From contig OZ234496.1 of assembly GCA_965153455.1 (NCBI GenBank), positions 930,001 through 994,000 on the forward strand: DNA of 64,000 bases. The letters are read 5' to 3'. The stretch comes from Sphagnum compactum (Eukaryota > Bryophyta > Sphagnopsida > Sphagnales). Numbering within the stretch: position 1 is the first letter of the stretch; every line of letters begins with the position of its first letter. Made by a program: the position numbers and the translations under genes. Shown one piece after another: positions 25,076-38,387 of this stretch. Below the pieces are notes generated by a model, which was given only the letters and a program-made list of their open reading frames with translations, was not told the origin of the DNA and did no database searches.

Positions 25076-26866
25076 GTGAAGTTGAAGCAATATCAAAATA
25101 TATGTTATTGTATTTACCACGTGGAGCTAGATGAACTAAGATTGGGATTGAACAACATGCGAGGACAAAACAATTTTGATAAGGCTTGTAGTCACCATGA
25201 ACATGAAGTGTGTGCACCTTGCAAAGTCTCTTACGAAGGCATCACATGCTTGTGGGAGTCTATTGTTTGTCCCAAAGGTGATTTTGATGTATGATATAAA
25301 AAATAATGTTTGTATGGAAATTGCTTAGCTTGTGGTGTAGGAAAGTGTTCAAAGGAGTTAAATGGCATAGATGAACATCTAATACAATGGAGATGTTATG
25401 CTCTTGAAGAAACTATATCCAAAAGTGGGAAGCCTCTAAAGAAGTTAACCCCGATTTATAAGAACACCTTTTCATATGAATTCATTGAGTACCTTAAGCC
25501 CAAGCTTCAACTTTTTGTGAGACACAATTTCGTGGCTAGATAGCAAGACAAGCATTTCAAAACATGTGTCAAATCTTTTCCAACATATCACATTTTTTTA
25601 TAATGGATTTTGTAGAAAACTATAGTTTCCAAGTACAAAATGAAGTGTAGAGCATGCACTAGCACTAATATTATATTAGTATCTTAGTGCATATTACATA
25701 TCAATCTAATCTTGATTTTGATGGGTGTGATAAGAATTCAGGGTTTTGACGAAATATCATTTTTATGTCTCAGATGATTGCAAACATGATTTTGAATTTG
25801 TGCAACACTACTTCAAGCTACATTGGAAGTACATATCAAACCAAGGATTTAAACCAAATTAGCATTATGTTTGGTCTGATGGGTGCCACAACCAGTTCAA
25901 GTCTTCAAAACCTTTGGTATTTTGTATCAAAATACCTTAACATGATAGGTGGGTGTGAAATGATGTGGAATTTTTTTTGAAGTGGGCATGGTAAGGGACC
26001 CCATGATGGGGCAGGAGCTGTCATAAAATGTTTCATACGACGTCAACAACTAAATGCTCATGGCACTAAATTGCAAAATGCTGAAAAGGTGGTCAATTTC
26101 CTTTGTGTTAATCTCTCTGATTGACCAAAATCATCCTACACAAAGAAAACAAACCCCTATGCAAAGTGTTCTAGCATGTTTTGCTTGAGCATGTTGATCA
26201 TAACTCTAACATGTATGCATGTGATACAGTGGAGGGGCACCATGAAGATTCATTGTATTTTTGCCACCAACAAGCATGATTTAACACAACTTTTGGTGGA
26301 GCATCTGTCATGTTTTTGTTCCTTTTACATTGACAACAAGTGGGTTGAATGTCCAAATGTTAAATGAACTGGAGATTGGGTTTCAAAGCACCTTCAACCT
26401 ACTAACACAAGATTTGTAAGGGATTATATGTATAATGTTTAGGATGGGGAGTGGCAGTATGGTCTAGATGTTGATAAACTTGCTACTAGCTTGGAGGTTG
26501 GCAATAATTTTGTTGTCAATGTTGAAGAAGGAAATAATGAAGGCCAAGAATTCTAGGTTGTGTGTTGCACTAAACCACTTCACAGGTTGACCAATCCACT
26601 GAAATATAAGTGGGGTACGGAATATGATGTAGGCAACGAAGTCGTTGTAGGGAAATATTATAAAAAATGGGGGAACTATGATTCATCTTGTCTTGTTGAA
26701 AGAATCTAATGTCATATACTTGTATTCACATTTGGTTAGGGTTGTGAAGTCTTTAATGCCACCAAAAGATTGTCATGTTTCTAACAATGATTCATTATTT
26801 GAACTACCATCTAAAGCAGTTGTAGGGATTCGGTTTATTATTGATGCCTTGGATGATAATGATTAA
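25076..26866 (+). pseudogene. transposon protein relic, C-terminal part
   Basis: Coding text runs through this stretch in shifting frames with several stops. Readable in order: YCIYHVELDE; a Cys-rich block (CPKGDFDV, then GNCLACGVGKCSKELNG); HFYVSDDCKHDFEFVQHYFK near 25757; HYVWSDGCHNQFKSSK near 25854; SGHGKGPHDGAGAVIK near 25981; a late block with WGTEYDVGNEVVVGKYYKKW near 26612; and YLYSHLVRVVKSLMP near 26720. The WSDG..xQFK and GHGKG..DG.G pair is a combination I know from widespread transposon-encoded proteins of animals and plants; the acidic residues could be part of an RNase H-like active site (inference). At least four in-frame stops or frameshifts make it non-functional. It probably belongs with the relic at 19244-20023. 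Confidence 0.6.
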
Positions 26867-29800
26867 ATAACATGCATATAAGTAGTATGTGGGTTTTGTT
26901 GACTGTACACTAACTTATGTGAAATGCAGGGAACTTCAATGCAAAAGCCACATATCCTACATGGAATTGAAGTTCAAATCCTCATGAAATTATTTTCATC
27001 AACACAACTGTAGATGGGCTTGATGTTATGAAGATTAAATTTAATTAACCCCTAGTTTGTTTCCAAATGCTTTGACCAAATTCTAATTGTGGAGTGAAAA
27101 TTGATGTGCATGCATAGTTGTGGAAACAACCATGGACTCATCTTTCAATTGTATCCAACAAACTTTATATGTAAGATTCTATTGCGATTGCAATTTTAGA
27201 ATTTTAAAGGCTTCTTTTAGTTTCCAACTAATTTAACATCTACATTTATGTGTTGTGTGGTATATACATAGAAGATATAGTTAGAGTAATGGGCTATAAA
27301 CCACTTGTTCACGAAATTCTATTGATGGAAAAGGGATGCCTACTGTCTGGACAGTGGAAACATGTGTTGGCATTAAGGTTTATGAAAAGCACATACAATC
27401 TAGATCTCTAAACTACTTGAAGAGTCATAGCTAGGATACTTACAAATATGGCAAGTAACACAACTTTATGAACTTGTTAGATTTTCATTTCAAGTTTGTT
27501 TGATTCATGTAATGGGATTGAAGCATGTTCACCATCACCATTTAATCAGCTTGTTTGAATTTGTTAGAACCATTTTGGGTTGTTTTTGGACTATGCAACT
27601 TTAAGAAAAAAAAAATAGGAGCCAAAGAAAAAACCAAGTTTTGGATTTAGTTTATGCTGATTGTAACATGTTTTAGAAATATTTCAACTATTGCGCATTG
27701 GGGACCATTAAAAACTTCTCCAAGTCAAACCATCATTGTTGCATTTGAAAGACCTTCAAGTCCATGTTGGGAACATATCACAGATGCTTGAGATGCAGAA
27801 AACTGTTATTCACCAAACACACCAAGGCTGGACTCCAATTCTTGTTGTGGTAGTGTTTCATAATAATCTTTCACATGAACAAAGATTCATTGGATATTCT
27901 TTAAGGGCCCTTGGGGCAATGCCAGGTATAAAGTACATATGATGAAAACTAATAAACTACAGTTTTGCATGTTTCCAATGTGTTGCATTTACCTAAAGAA
28001 ATGTTACAGATCGGTGTAGGTTTAGTTCATATCTATTGCACATGAAATCTTCAATTTGTTGATTATTTAGTGTGTACTTATTTTTTTTATTGATGACATG
28101 GAGTGCACACCGAGTTGTGAAAGTGGTGCACAAGGTGCCATGTGTCAATGAAAAGCACGCAAGGTTCTACATTTTCATATTGGAGGATCAAAGTGCCTAT
28201 TCAATGTTATGTAGTACATTTAAAGCTGCCATTGCAATCAAATGTGATTGGAGTTGTTTGCAGGGTAAGACTTGTGTTATGGTATATGGAAATGGTTTTG
28301 CATAATGTAACACCAAGAGATAGGGTGTGGCTTGCATGAATGTTGTGATCATTATGAGCCCCATTAATTAATTGTTTGGCCATATGTTAATCCTTTTATT
28401 TCAATTGAGGCCAATGCATGACTCTATTGGGCATCTTTTATTCAAAGAGGTTCAAGTGAAAGAAGTAGAATCAGATGTGGGATTACTTATAAACTTTTAA
28501 AATGGCCCTTCTTCAAGATGGAAAAAGTTTTTGTTCCACTTGGAAAAGATGGCATTTTTTATTGCACAAGCTACAACAACATGCATGAGCATGGCATCAA
28601 AAGTGGATTCAGAGGGTGGGACCATTGTCAACATCAATCATGGTAAATTTGATAATTTCAAGTTCCCATTACATATTTGGAGGATCATATTTGGAGACAC
28701 CTATAACCTACATTGGGTCATGATTTCAGACCATCTTTTATAAGTTATATGTTATTCTTGGCTAATAGACCATGGAGTTTCTTTTCTTTGGGACATTCTA
28801 ATATTTATTATTTGACTTCATGTGACATTCCTTCGTTAGACTTGGTTATTTACTCTAAATGTTTCTTTTCTTCCTTTGATGTGAAAAGCAAAGAAACTAC
28901 ACCACCCCTAGTTTGCAAGGCAAAATGTCCTCAATGGCAAGGAATGGCATACAAGATGTGCATTAGTAAAATGGCTTGCCCAGGGCCCATGAAATTAGTG
29001 TGAATTGCCCCCATATTCTTGGAATTTTCAATATATAGTACCTATTTTTCATATATCATCATGATTTTATTGAATTCCCTTTTAACTGCTCCTGCCATTG
29101 TGATTATCTTAGCAATGTGTGTACAATGGGTTTGTTATTTTCAAATTGTTTTTGCAAAATTTCTTGGCAATTTCATTAATAGGAGTTAGTATATTGCATT
29201 GTTTTACAAGATCCCCTTGATGATATACATGACACGTTTTAAGTTCTAATTACATTACATATTGTAAAATTTAGATTCAAAATAAATATGCATTTCTACA
29301 AGCAACTTGTGAATATGTCAAAAGTATAATTCAATAAACTTGCATATTTTTAACAAACCTTCCAGCAACATACCAACATACCTAGTTCAACTAAAATGAC
29401 AGACATTGACATCCAATTGTGAGTCCATGTCTTTCAATTATAAAACTTGAAGGATTATATGGACTTCTAGGATTCTTAGTACACTTACTTTTAAAATTTG
29501 TTTAAAAGTTAAACAAAAAGAAATTTCCAAGTCATTTCATTTGTATATGTTCATTTTTGAGTTGCATAGGTCCTTTACAATTGAGTTTACTACATTTGAA
29601 AGTTTTTAATTTTGCATAACATGGGACAATGGGTCCACTTTGAGCACTTGTTATGTAATTCTTGGTCATTGTATAAACTTGCATACCACTTTGAGATGAT
29701 CCTAAGTTTGGTTATTGTGTAAGTGCATATGACTTTTGCTCACCTAAATAATTCTTAGTCACTATGTATAGATGTAAACCACTTCAAAAATATCCTAATT

Positions 29801-30640
29801 AGTTCTTAGTGCAAGTGTAGCTTGACAACAAATAGAAATTATAATAAAAGAATGCATGTAAAGTACTTAACTAAAAGAAGTACCAAGATGTTATACTTAC
29901 ATGATGCATATCTTCCCATATTATGGAATAATTAGTCATAAAGAGTCCAATAACAAAATTATGACAACCAATAATAATCTTTTGTGTGTGTTGGTGTAGT
30001 CCATACTAGAAAAGGTGCTCCCTAGGCTGTTTATGCTCCTAAGGGATGCCTTCCCTCATACAAAAGACTTAAGAGGGCCTATTTTGCTAAAAATAAGGAA
30101 GAGAAATGGCAAAACCTTGAACACAACTCAAAGATCCCTATGGTGCTTTCCTATTTCCCCATATTTTCCCAAGTAATTGATTTTGACTATGCCTGATTCA
30201 CCTAACTAATATAGACCTTGTCTATCTTATGTAAGCATTGAAACAAAGTTTGAAAAATGCCAATGCCAGATCCCAAAAACTAACATAGGAGCTAATAAAA
30301 CAAACCCATCATGAGTGACACCGTAGCTTTGCACGTTCTTGTTGGACTTCAGTGAACTAAATCTAGTTTGCCACCTCTTCAATTTCATATTTCTTCAATT
30401 TCCGTCAACTGCTCAAGACTTCTACATTGAACAAATCATGTTGCCAACCAATAGCCTTCTATTTCAATCCTTACTTCATGCAACAAAAATCATGCAAATA
30501 TCTTGATTCTTTGCATTTTAACAAGCATGGAGTTAGAGATGTACCTACAATTGATGTAGTTCTTGCCACAATAGAGTTTTCTCATATGCCATATCATCAT
30601 TTGCGGTATCATTGGGATGCTATTGAATTATACCAATCAA
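26867..30640. other. gene-free DNA with unrecognised coding-like scraps
   Basis: Short open stretches at 27736-27942, 28072-28305 and 28531-28743 on the plus strand look like decayed protein text, for example GGTIVNINHGKFDNFKF near 28614. They lie just downstream of the transposon relic in the same orientation, so they may be more of it or a second element. I cannot assign them. The rest is AT-rich intergenic DNA. Confidence 0.4.
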
Positions 30641-30836
30641 CTCCGATTCCTTCTATTGAGTTACCTACAATTTTGCTTTCAGCTCCTCATTTTCTTGCTT
30701 TAGCTAAACTAAACACACAAATGTCATTGAGATTAACACTCATTCCTTAGTCTCCTGCAGTTCTACTCTCAAATCCTCATCTTTTCGCTTTAGCTAAACC
30801 AACCACACAAATGTCATTGAAATTAACACTCATTCC
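30641..30836. repeat. two-copy tandem duplication, ~100-bp unit
   Basis: The block containing 'gctttagctaaac', 'acacacaaatgtcattga' and 'attaacactcattcctt' occurs twice in direct orientation with few differences, at about 30690-30750 and 30785-30836. Confidence 0.75.
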
Positions 30837-33800
30837 TTTATCTAACATGCTTACGATTCATTGCTTTTATGTTCATTGTTGAGAGAGAACCTATGTAGTC
30901 ACTATACAATATTAGGCATCATGTAGGGTTATTTTGGGTGGGTGGCAATGCACCTACATACATATAACTTGTTGAACAAGTATATTAGATGGCAAGATCC
31001 TAGTTCAACAACCTCCAATAGAAGGCCCCCAAAATGACATTGTCTTTTGTCCATGTCAATAACTTAAAATATATTATTTGAAACTTGTTGTCACAAACAT
31101 TAATTTGAAATATATTAGGCTAAATGTAACATGAACAAACTTGTAGTAGATAGGGATAATAGATAGGTATGTGGTTGCCATTTGTTGAACATTGATGAGT
31201 TGTCAAGTTTTTTCCCCAAGCTTCCATACAATTTACAAGCTCAACATGGACCTGCACATAAATATAATCATTCAAATAACCCTTTGTTTGTTCCAAGTTT
31301 CAATTTGTCTCTGATTACACCCACCCCACCAAAAAGTTTTCTAGTATAAAATGATATAATCAAAATTTGTTGTAAGGATAAATAAGTTCCATTATTCCTA
31401 TACAACCTTGGGAAGGCATGGAGCTCTCCCACAACCACTACAATGAATTCCTTCCATGATGATGACATGTACAACTCATAAGCACCAATTGCAACATGGT
31501 TTTTTCTTTTTTATATTTAGCTAAGAACTTTAATAATGTAATTTAGGCATACTTCCTGAGAGTTATCATTGGTAATTCACTACCCCCCGCACTATTTAGA
31601 TTGTGTAGATGAACATTAGATGTTATAACATACCTAAATATTTTGCAAATCATTGCAAAATTTGTGAAGCGGCGGCTAGGTATATGTAGAAACTCTCCCC
31701 ATTCAATAATCTCAGAGTGATCCTCAGACTGTTTTAGTGTTTGCACAAGTTGCAACACCAATGGTTAACTTTTGCATATATTTAAGCCTCTTAGTAAGAA
31801 ATCACAACCCATTAGAGCTTCCAAAACACTTGATTTCCCACTGCTTTGGCTTCCAACCATCGCAACTTGCAAAGATTTATCATCCACAAGCTTGCTATAG
31901 TAAAAATCCAAATTGTTATAGTAAATACTGTAACAAACATATTTTTACAATAGATCAAGATCCATTGAGGTTAGCTCAAGACACCAAATTCTAATTAGTT
32001 CATATGCATGAACAAAATGACCAAAAGACTTGTTCTTTACACAATGGAAATCATGACATACATTAAAGCCAATCTGCATTGCCCATGCTCGAATTCAAAG
32101 GTTGACCAAGTATTCAATTTCAGTAAGACAACTTTATTAAACTGTGTTGTGAGCTTCCAAAACATTTGGAGCTACACACAACACTTCCATCGCAATAAGA
32201 AACATTTCATGAACAACTGAAACTTGGTAGAAATCAAAGATTCAATCCAATTTGAATCCAACTTACAATTCCATAAAAGTAAATTTTACAAACCCAAGAT
32301 GTCACATATATATAACACAAAGTTCAACCTTGTTAGGTGATCATGAATCAAAAGAGATTTCTTTGGCATCCTTAGCCATAGCCACATTCAGCTCAAGAGT
32401 TGGAGAGGTTACAAAATTAGTCACAATTGTTTTTCAAAAAGTTCAAGAAATAGCTAAAACCCTTAGTCTATAGAAAAAAATTTAACATTCTTAACATTTG
32501 CAAAAATTGGAGTACATATAACAAGCAAATTAGTGTAAGCCATATTGTAAAATATACAAGTTGTAACTTACACATTATGCATATAAAAGTGATTCACTTG
32601 AATGAACCATGCATACAATTTCTGCATACCAAATGTTATTTTTTTGGTTTTTTGGCATGGCCTAGACCACTTTGAACAATTGAACGAGTTGTTTTTGCTA
32701 TAGACATGCACTCACTCACTAGTGTTTTCTTATTCTTTTGTTTTTTAGGAGAATCGCACTTCCGCTTTTACCTTGCAAGATGCTTAGTGACCACAACCTT
32801 GCCAATTTTGCTACAATGACATGTTTACAGCAAAATCAACACCATTTTAATCCTCATCTTCTTCTTGCTCAACATCTAGGCTTTGAGCTCAAGGTAATAG
32901 TGAGTTTTCATTTGTATCATTCTTTACAGCATCAACCTCCTCCACTTCTACATGACCAACAGTGTTAGGCAACTTCAATTTTTTTTTCACATCTTTTTTT
33001 ATCACAACCTTCTCCATGGCCTTTGCCACATGGGTTGTGTCTATCCTTCCAACATCCAACTTGTCCTTACTTTTCCCACCAAGACTTAAATAACTTCAAT
33101 GTCATTTACCACCTAGGTGGTTTTGTTGGACTTTCACATGAAAGTTGCCGAGACTTGGGCTTTGGGTATCAATTTTCTATTTTGAATAGGGTGCCCAAGA
33201 AGGATGAGGGTAACTAGCTACCATTGATATTGAAGATTGCATTAACACGAGTTTTGTAATCCATCCAACATTGAAATGGAAATATTTAAAATCCAACTCA
33301 AAGTCTACTAATAATGAACTTACTCCTATAAAACTATAACATCCATTTATGTTTCATATGGAAAGCTTGTGTATTAGTGGACTCCTATGTAAGGTAAAAG
33401 AAGTCCATAGAAGTACCACTAAATCTTTGTTCACCATTAGCGGAATCAGAAATAAAAAGGACACAAAGGGACTCTTGTTGTCAATAGTCCCATTATTCAC
33501 TACTGTTAGGAGTCTTATGTACTTAAAGTAGACTTTTAGTGGAAATGATAGTAGAATTCATGGAATACAAATGGACTATCAAGATCATCCAGAAACATGC
33601 AATAAACATTAAAGACAACACATATTCTTATGGACCTTAAGAAAATCTATTGTGGACTCTTACTATATATACATGAAGTATTAATGACTTGATTTATGGA
33701 TTTTGGAACTACGATATGCATAGGTTAAGATCTTCTAAGTAATTTTAAAGGCTCCCATGCTACATCCAACTACTCACAACCCAAATCTATGGACATGGTG

Positions 33801-33932
33801 GTTTGAATTATGTAAGCCTAAGTAATTTGAATAGATAATCACTTATAGACAAGTTCACATGAACAAAGTTATTTTCATTTGAGTAAAACTATGCAAAACA
33901 ATCAAAGTTACTTTCATTGAACTTGAGAAAGA
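30837..33932. other. gene-free AT-rich intergenic DNA
   Basis: No ORF above about 90 codons and none recognisable. I see no tandem repeat, inverted repeat or transposon terminus here. Confidence 0.5.
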
Positions 33933-35461
33933 TTAAACATTGCACTTTATGACTATGTGGTCAAGATTGTGCTTTTGTGGTGCCTCCATCTTCAATGGGA
34001 GTTGAAAAATGTGGCTTTTACAAGCCCACATAAATCCACCATGATTCGTGCATTTCCTCTTCACACCCCTGCTGAATACACTTAGTTGAGGTTCCAAATG
34101 ATATACAACACATCGCTCATAATAAACATGCTTGCACAAATCAAATCGAGCAACCCACATAAGAAAAAACCATAATCCACATAATGCACATTTTTCGAAG
34201 CAATCCATGTTTTTGGAATTGGTTCAATGTTTTCAAGAGGGAGGAAAGGTTGTGGCTGTAAACTTTTATAAGATTATGTTCTTCTTAAAGACATTTAGCT
34301 ATCCAATCTTGAACAACTTTTTCATGTTGCCTACAAATGACGACCTATTGTTTTAGAACACCAAGGTTGTTGTGTGCATTTGCAGCTTCCTTACGAATCT
34401 TCTCAAACTTGGAATTACCTTCATCAACTATAGATTTATAGTACCCAATGATGCCTCTTTGCATTCCAAATTTTGCATTCAATGTCTCAACATAAGTGGC
34501 ATCAAGGTTAGCCTTAGCTTGGTCTTGTTCTAATGCCAAGAGTAATGAATCAACCTTGCTTTGACTAAAAACCAACTGGTTTTTCCTATCATCCATAGGG
34601 AGGAAACTTGAACATCGGCAAGGACCATGTCCTCTTTACCCTTCTTTTCAACAAGAAAGGCTTGTTCAATCATAGTAAATAACTTTTGCTAAAATATCAA
34701 ATACAACTGTAAAGTTGTTGATGGCGAACCTTGCTCGCTTACCTCCAACATGTCCACATCAAGCTCTTCATCAAAATGCTCACCTTCATTAGACATATCC
34801 TTAGACCTGTTGTCACCAACTCCACCTTTTGTTTTTGCATGTTGAAGTTGCTCAGCACTGGTCCATTCAACATATGTTGCTTAGTTTAGTTGCTTCCCTT
34901 TTTGCTCACACACAATGCCCCTTGCCATACCTAAAGTAATAATCTTAGATGCAAGGACATATGGTTTTTGATGCATAATCATCCAGAGCCTCTCAACCTT
35001 AGTAATCAGTTTTGGATCTAAACACTTTATGTATTAATGCTTGTTTTTGTTCACAACAAGGCCAATTTTTTTTCAATCTCCTCTTTTGTGCAATCCCTCG
35101 ATAACCTAATTTGCTTTGGGCTCATACCCAAGTAGCACAAATCATATTTGTCTACAAAATCTTTCCTTGTAAAGCTACGAGGTCCATCGCTATTAAACAA
35201 CTCATGGACCTTCGTGTACAATGGTGTTGTCAAACCTTTCACACTGAGATTTAGAGAGTTCCCACCTTCTTTTTTTACAATTTTTTTGATGTAATCATTG
35301 GGCCCACTTGTGGATGGCATTACACATGACATGGTAACAATAATTTCCTTGCAAAAACGAAAACGACAAATGCTCAAGTTTTGTGATGCACGAACGTCAC
35401 ATGAATATGACATAGGTAATTCTGCAAAGCCCATGCATGAGTGTTGAAAGACAAAGTGCAA
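33933..35461 (-). pseudogene. unrecognised coding relic: helical region plus Cys/His-rich end
   Basis: Three open blocks follow one another on the minus strand. The first, 35461-35051, reads KGLTTPLYTKVHELF then SFTRKDFVDKYDLCYLGMSP and CTKEEIEKKLALL. The second, 34596-34345, is a charged helical segment (VDSLLLALEQDQAKANLDA then GNSKFEKIRKEAANAHNNLG) that could form a coiled coil. The third, 34208-33933, has Cys and His spaced like zinc ligands (CALCGLWFF...LCKHVYYERC...C...HGG). Between blocks, frames shift and stops appear. The order (unknown N-terminus, helical middle, zinc-ligand C-terminus) resembles captured or transposon-encoded plant proteins. It could instead be a decayed spliced gene. 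I cannot name a family. Confidence 0.45.
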
Positions 35462-37946
35462 AAAATGCTAAATTGATCAACCTTGTAAATGGGCCATGTA
35501 GTTGTGGAAAATTTTGTAAGAAAAAAATTCAAATAAAAAAAAAGGAAAAATTGTGGACTCCACATCTATCATTTTTGGTCCACCTTAAAGTGTAATCACC
35601 CCTCAATTCATTTTGATTGGTGATCACAATGATCAACCCATGTGGTGACATTTAACCCATCCCAACTCCTCATTTTGTATTGCTTGCAAATTTCATCTTT
35701 GTGAGTGTGTACAATGTAGCTTTTTTTATGGGTATATATTTTTGGGGCAGATTTTTGCACTGTGACAAGAAAAAAAGTCATGTGCAAAATGCTACAAAAG
35801 ATTTATAGGGATTGTTTTTGCAAAAATTCACCGTAATTTGAGGGAAACCATTAAAAATTACCACATTTAGACATTACATTCATACATCATGTTAGTACAA
35901 AGTGTGATTTGGAAAAAAATCTATTTTCCTACCCAACCTCTAGCAAGATTTGCTCATTCCTTTTGTGGATGATCACTAGTCCACCTACTTGACAAACTTC
36001 AAAAAAAAAAAAAAAAAAAAAAAAAACTTGTCTATAATCAAGCTCTATTGTGAGATTTCAATACTCATAATTTGACCAAAACTTAAGAAAATTTGCAAGA
36101 TTTCTATACATGGTTCAAATAGGCAGACAAAAATATAGGAAGGTGTTAAAAACATTTTTACTTTCATATTTAACTTATAGGAAAATTTGGCTAATCTTCA
36201 TATGGATCATTGCCACTTTGCCTAAATGAAAAATTCACAAAAATAAAATAAAATTGGTATGGGAAAATAACTTGCACACTAATTTGAATGCGGTAGACCT
36301 TGGTACAAGATCACATGTTAGATGTAGGTGTATCTGCTAGGGAGAACACATTATAAAACATTTCAATTGTAAATGATTTCTCATTAATTAGAAAAAAGAA
36401 GGCTTAATTGTTATGATGATTGACATGTGAAACTAGTTAGGGTTCACTAGGGTTTCAAAATAGCAAAAGTGAACTGCATAGTGCACCTTAATTGAAGTAT
36501 AGCTATGAAGATGGGTTTGGACATTAGACCTGTAAATTTGCAAAATATAGAATGGTCTCCACAAGGCTCAATACAAATGGCACTACTCCTGATTGGCCTT
36601 AAAGTGGTGGCATTTAAATAGTCTCTCACCTTTATAGTGTCCAAAATTTCCATGTTTGATGGGTAAGGCTGGAAAACAATTAACACTATTGTTGGATGTA
36701 ATGAACACATATAAAGGGTCCAAATAGGGGGTGTGGGTTTAGGACCCACTCCTTAATAGACCTTTTGAGAAAAAGGTTGGGTGTATTAGAAATTTCCAAG
36801 GTTTTTTTTAATATAAAAATATTTTAAATAAGAAAATAAATAAATAAATATTTTAAGTTTCAATTTTGTGATGTAGCCAAACTAGTGTTCATCCACAAGT
36901 AGATTTGGAATTTCACAAGAATTTTCATATCTGGCTATAAACTAGATATAAAAGTAAAAAAAAAATTTGGTGATTTATATTATTTGAATCTTGGGGAATT
37001 AGGGCAAATTTTTTTCACACAATCCTTTGTTGTATGTGTCAAAATCTTGTTTTTCACGGTGAAAGATATGAAAATTCAACCCAAAAATATTTAAAATTGA
37101 TTAGAGCATGCCCAAAGACAACCCCCATTCGATCCTTTATAACCATGGGTCATATTTGCATAGGGTTTTTACATTATTTTGGTTGATTGTTTGCTTTTGT
37201 TTTTTCTTTGGGTTGTGTTACTTGTGCTCTCATTTGCCTTGTACTTTTGATGGATGGGTTCCCATCCATAATTTTTATGTACTGGGTTTTTCTTCTATAA
37301 TTATATAACACACATCCAAGGTGCAATGTTAATTCCTCCCATATTCTCACCGGTAACCCTAAAAAAAAGATTGGATGAAGCAACAAGGATGATTTCCTTT
37401 TACCAATGTTATTGCAAGGTGCCCCTATAACACGGGCATTTTTACCAACCCAAAGTAGTTCTATTTTATTGTAATATTTCATCCATAATATATTATGTAC
37501 CTCAATTAGTGCCCCTCGCATTAGTGTGGGTGCAAAAATGGTGGCCAACAAATTTAAGAATTTAAATCATGCTTAGCCAATGAGGAAATGCAAAATGCAA
37601 GCAAGAGCCCCATGATTTTTTCTTTTGGAAGGGGGATGTCAATTTTTCCTTTCTATTTTGGGGGAGGGGGGCTGTGAGTGTGTTTTCTTTTCTATTTTGG
37701 GTGATGGGTGGCTTTTTGTGTCATGACACTTTTATTTTCGTGTAATGTGCAGAGTGGTTGTAAAGATCCAAAAGTAGTTATAATTCTTTTCACTTAAGCA
37801 TGATTTTCATTCTTAATTTTGTTGGCTACCATTTTAGATTTTCACATGTGACAATTGAAAGGTGATGATGATATGAAAACAAATGTAAAAGGGTTCCAAC
37901 ACGAAATTGTCAAGGTGGAAAACCTAAATCTCTTCCCCACAAGAAG
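35462..37946. other. gene-free DNA with a 27-base A run
   Basis: It contains the second copy of the 17.3-kb dispersed repeat (about 35610-35670) and an A tract at about 36000-36026. Just before the A tract, 'ttttgtggatgatcac' with 'ccacctac' resembles 39920-39960, which is also followed by an A-rich tract. No ORF of interest. Confidence 0.5.
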
Positions 37947-38387
37947 AGCATCTCCACCAATGCTCAGTATGTGACCCAGCCAAAATATTCTGACATTGAA
38001 GTTTTTGTTATTAGCTTTTTTCCAACCCCAAACCCTAAAACTGAAATTGGGACTGCAAGTAGGTGGGATAGCAAGTAGGTGGGAGGACTACTACTAGCAA
38101 CCCATTTGAACCAATCAAACTATTTACCCAATCAGAAACAAGGATCAGTCTACCAACACAATTCGACTGTGTTTATTAGACTCTTCCAGGGCTCTGGAAA
38201 GCTGTGTAGTTTGGGGGTACCATAAGTCTTCGAGTGGATTCACTGGATTCGACTGATGAACCTCGTCTACGATTTCCAGTGCATGGTCACGTACTGAGCA
38301 TCTCCCATAACTCTTCGAGTGGAGTCACTGGATTTGACTGATGAACCTCATCCAAGATTCCACATACTGAGCATTGGTGGAGATGCT
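37947..38387. mobile_element. foldback MITE, 27-bp terminal inverted repeats
   Basis: The 27 bases at 37947-37973 (starting AGCATCTCCACCAATGCTCA) are repeated as an exact inverse at 38361-38387. The 441-bp element has no ORF. Its right half is an internal direct duplication: 'cttcgagtgga', 'cactggatt', 'gactgatgaacctc' occur in both copies, and the first copy also ends in a terminus-like GAGCATCTC. I could not see a flanking target duplication (left flank ends 'aagaag', right flank begins 'ttaaac'), so the superfamily is open; PIF/Harbinger or hAT are possible. Confidence 0.8.
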
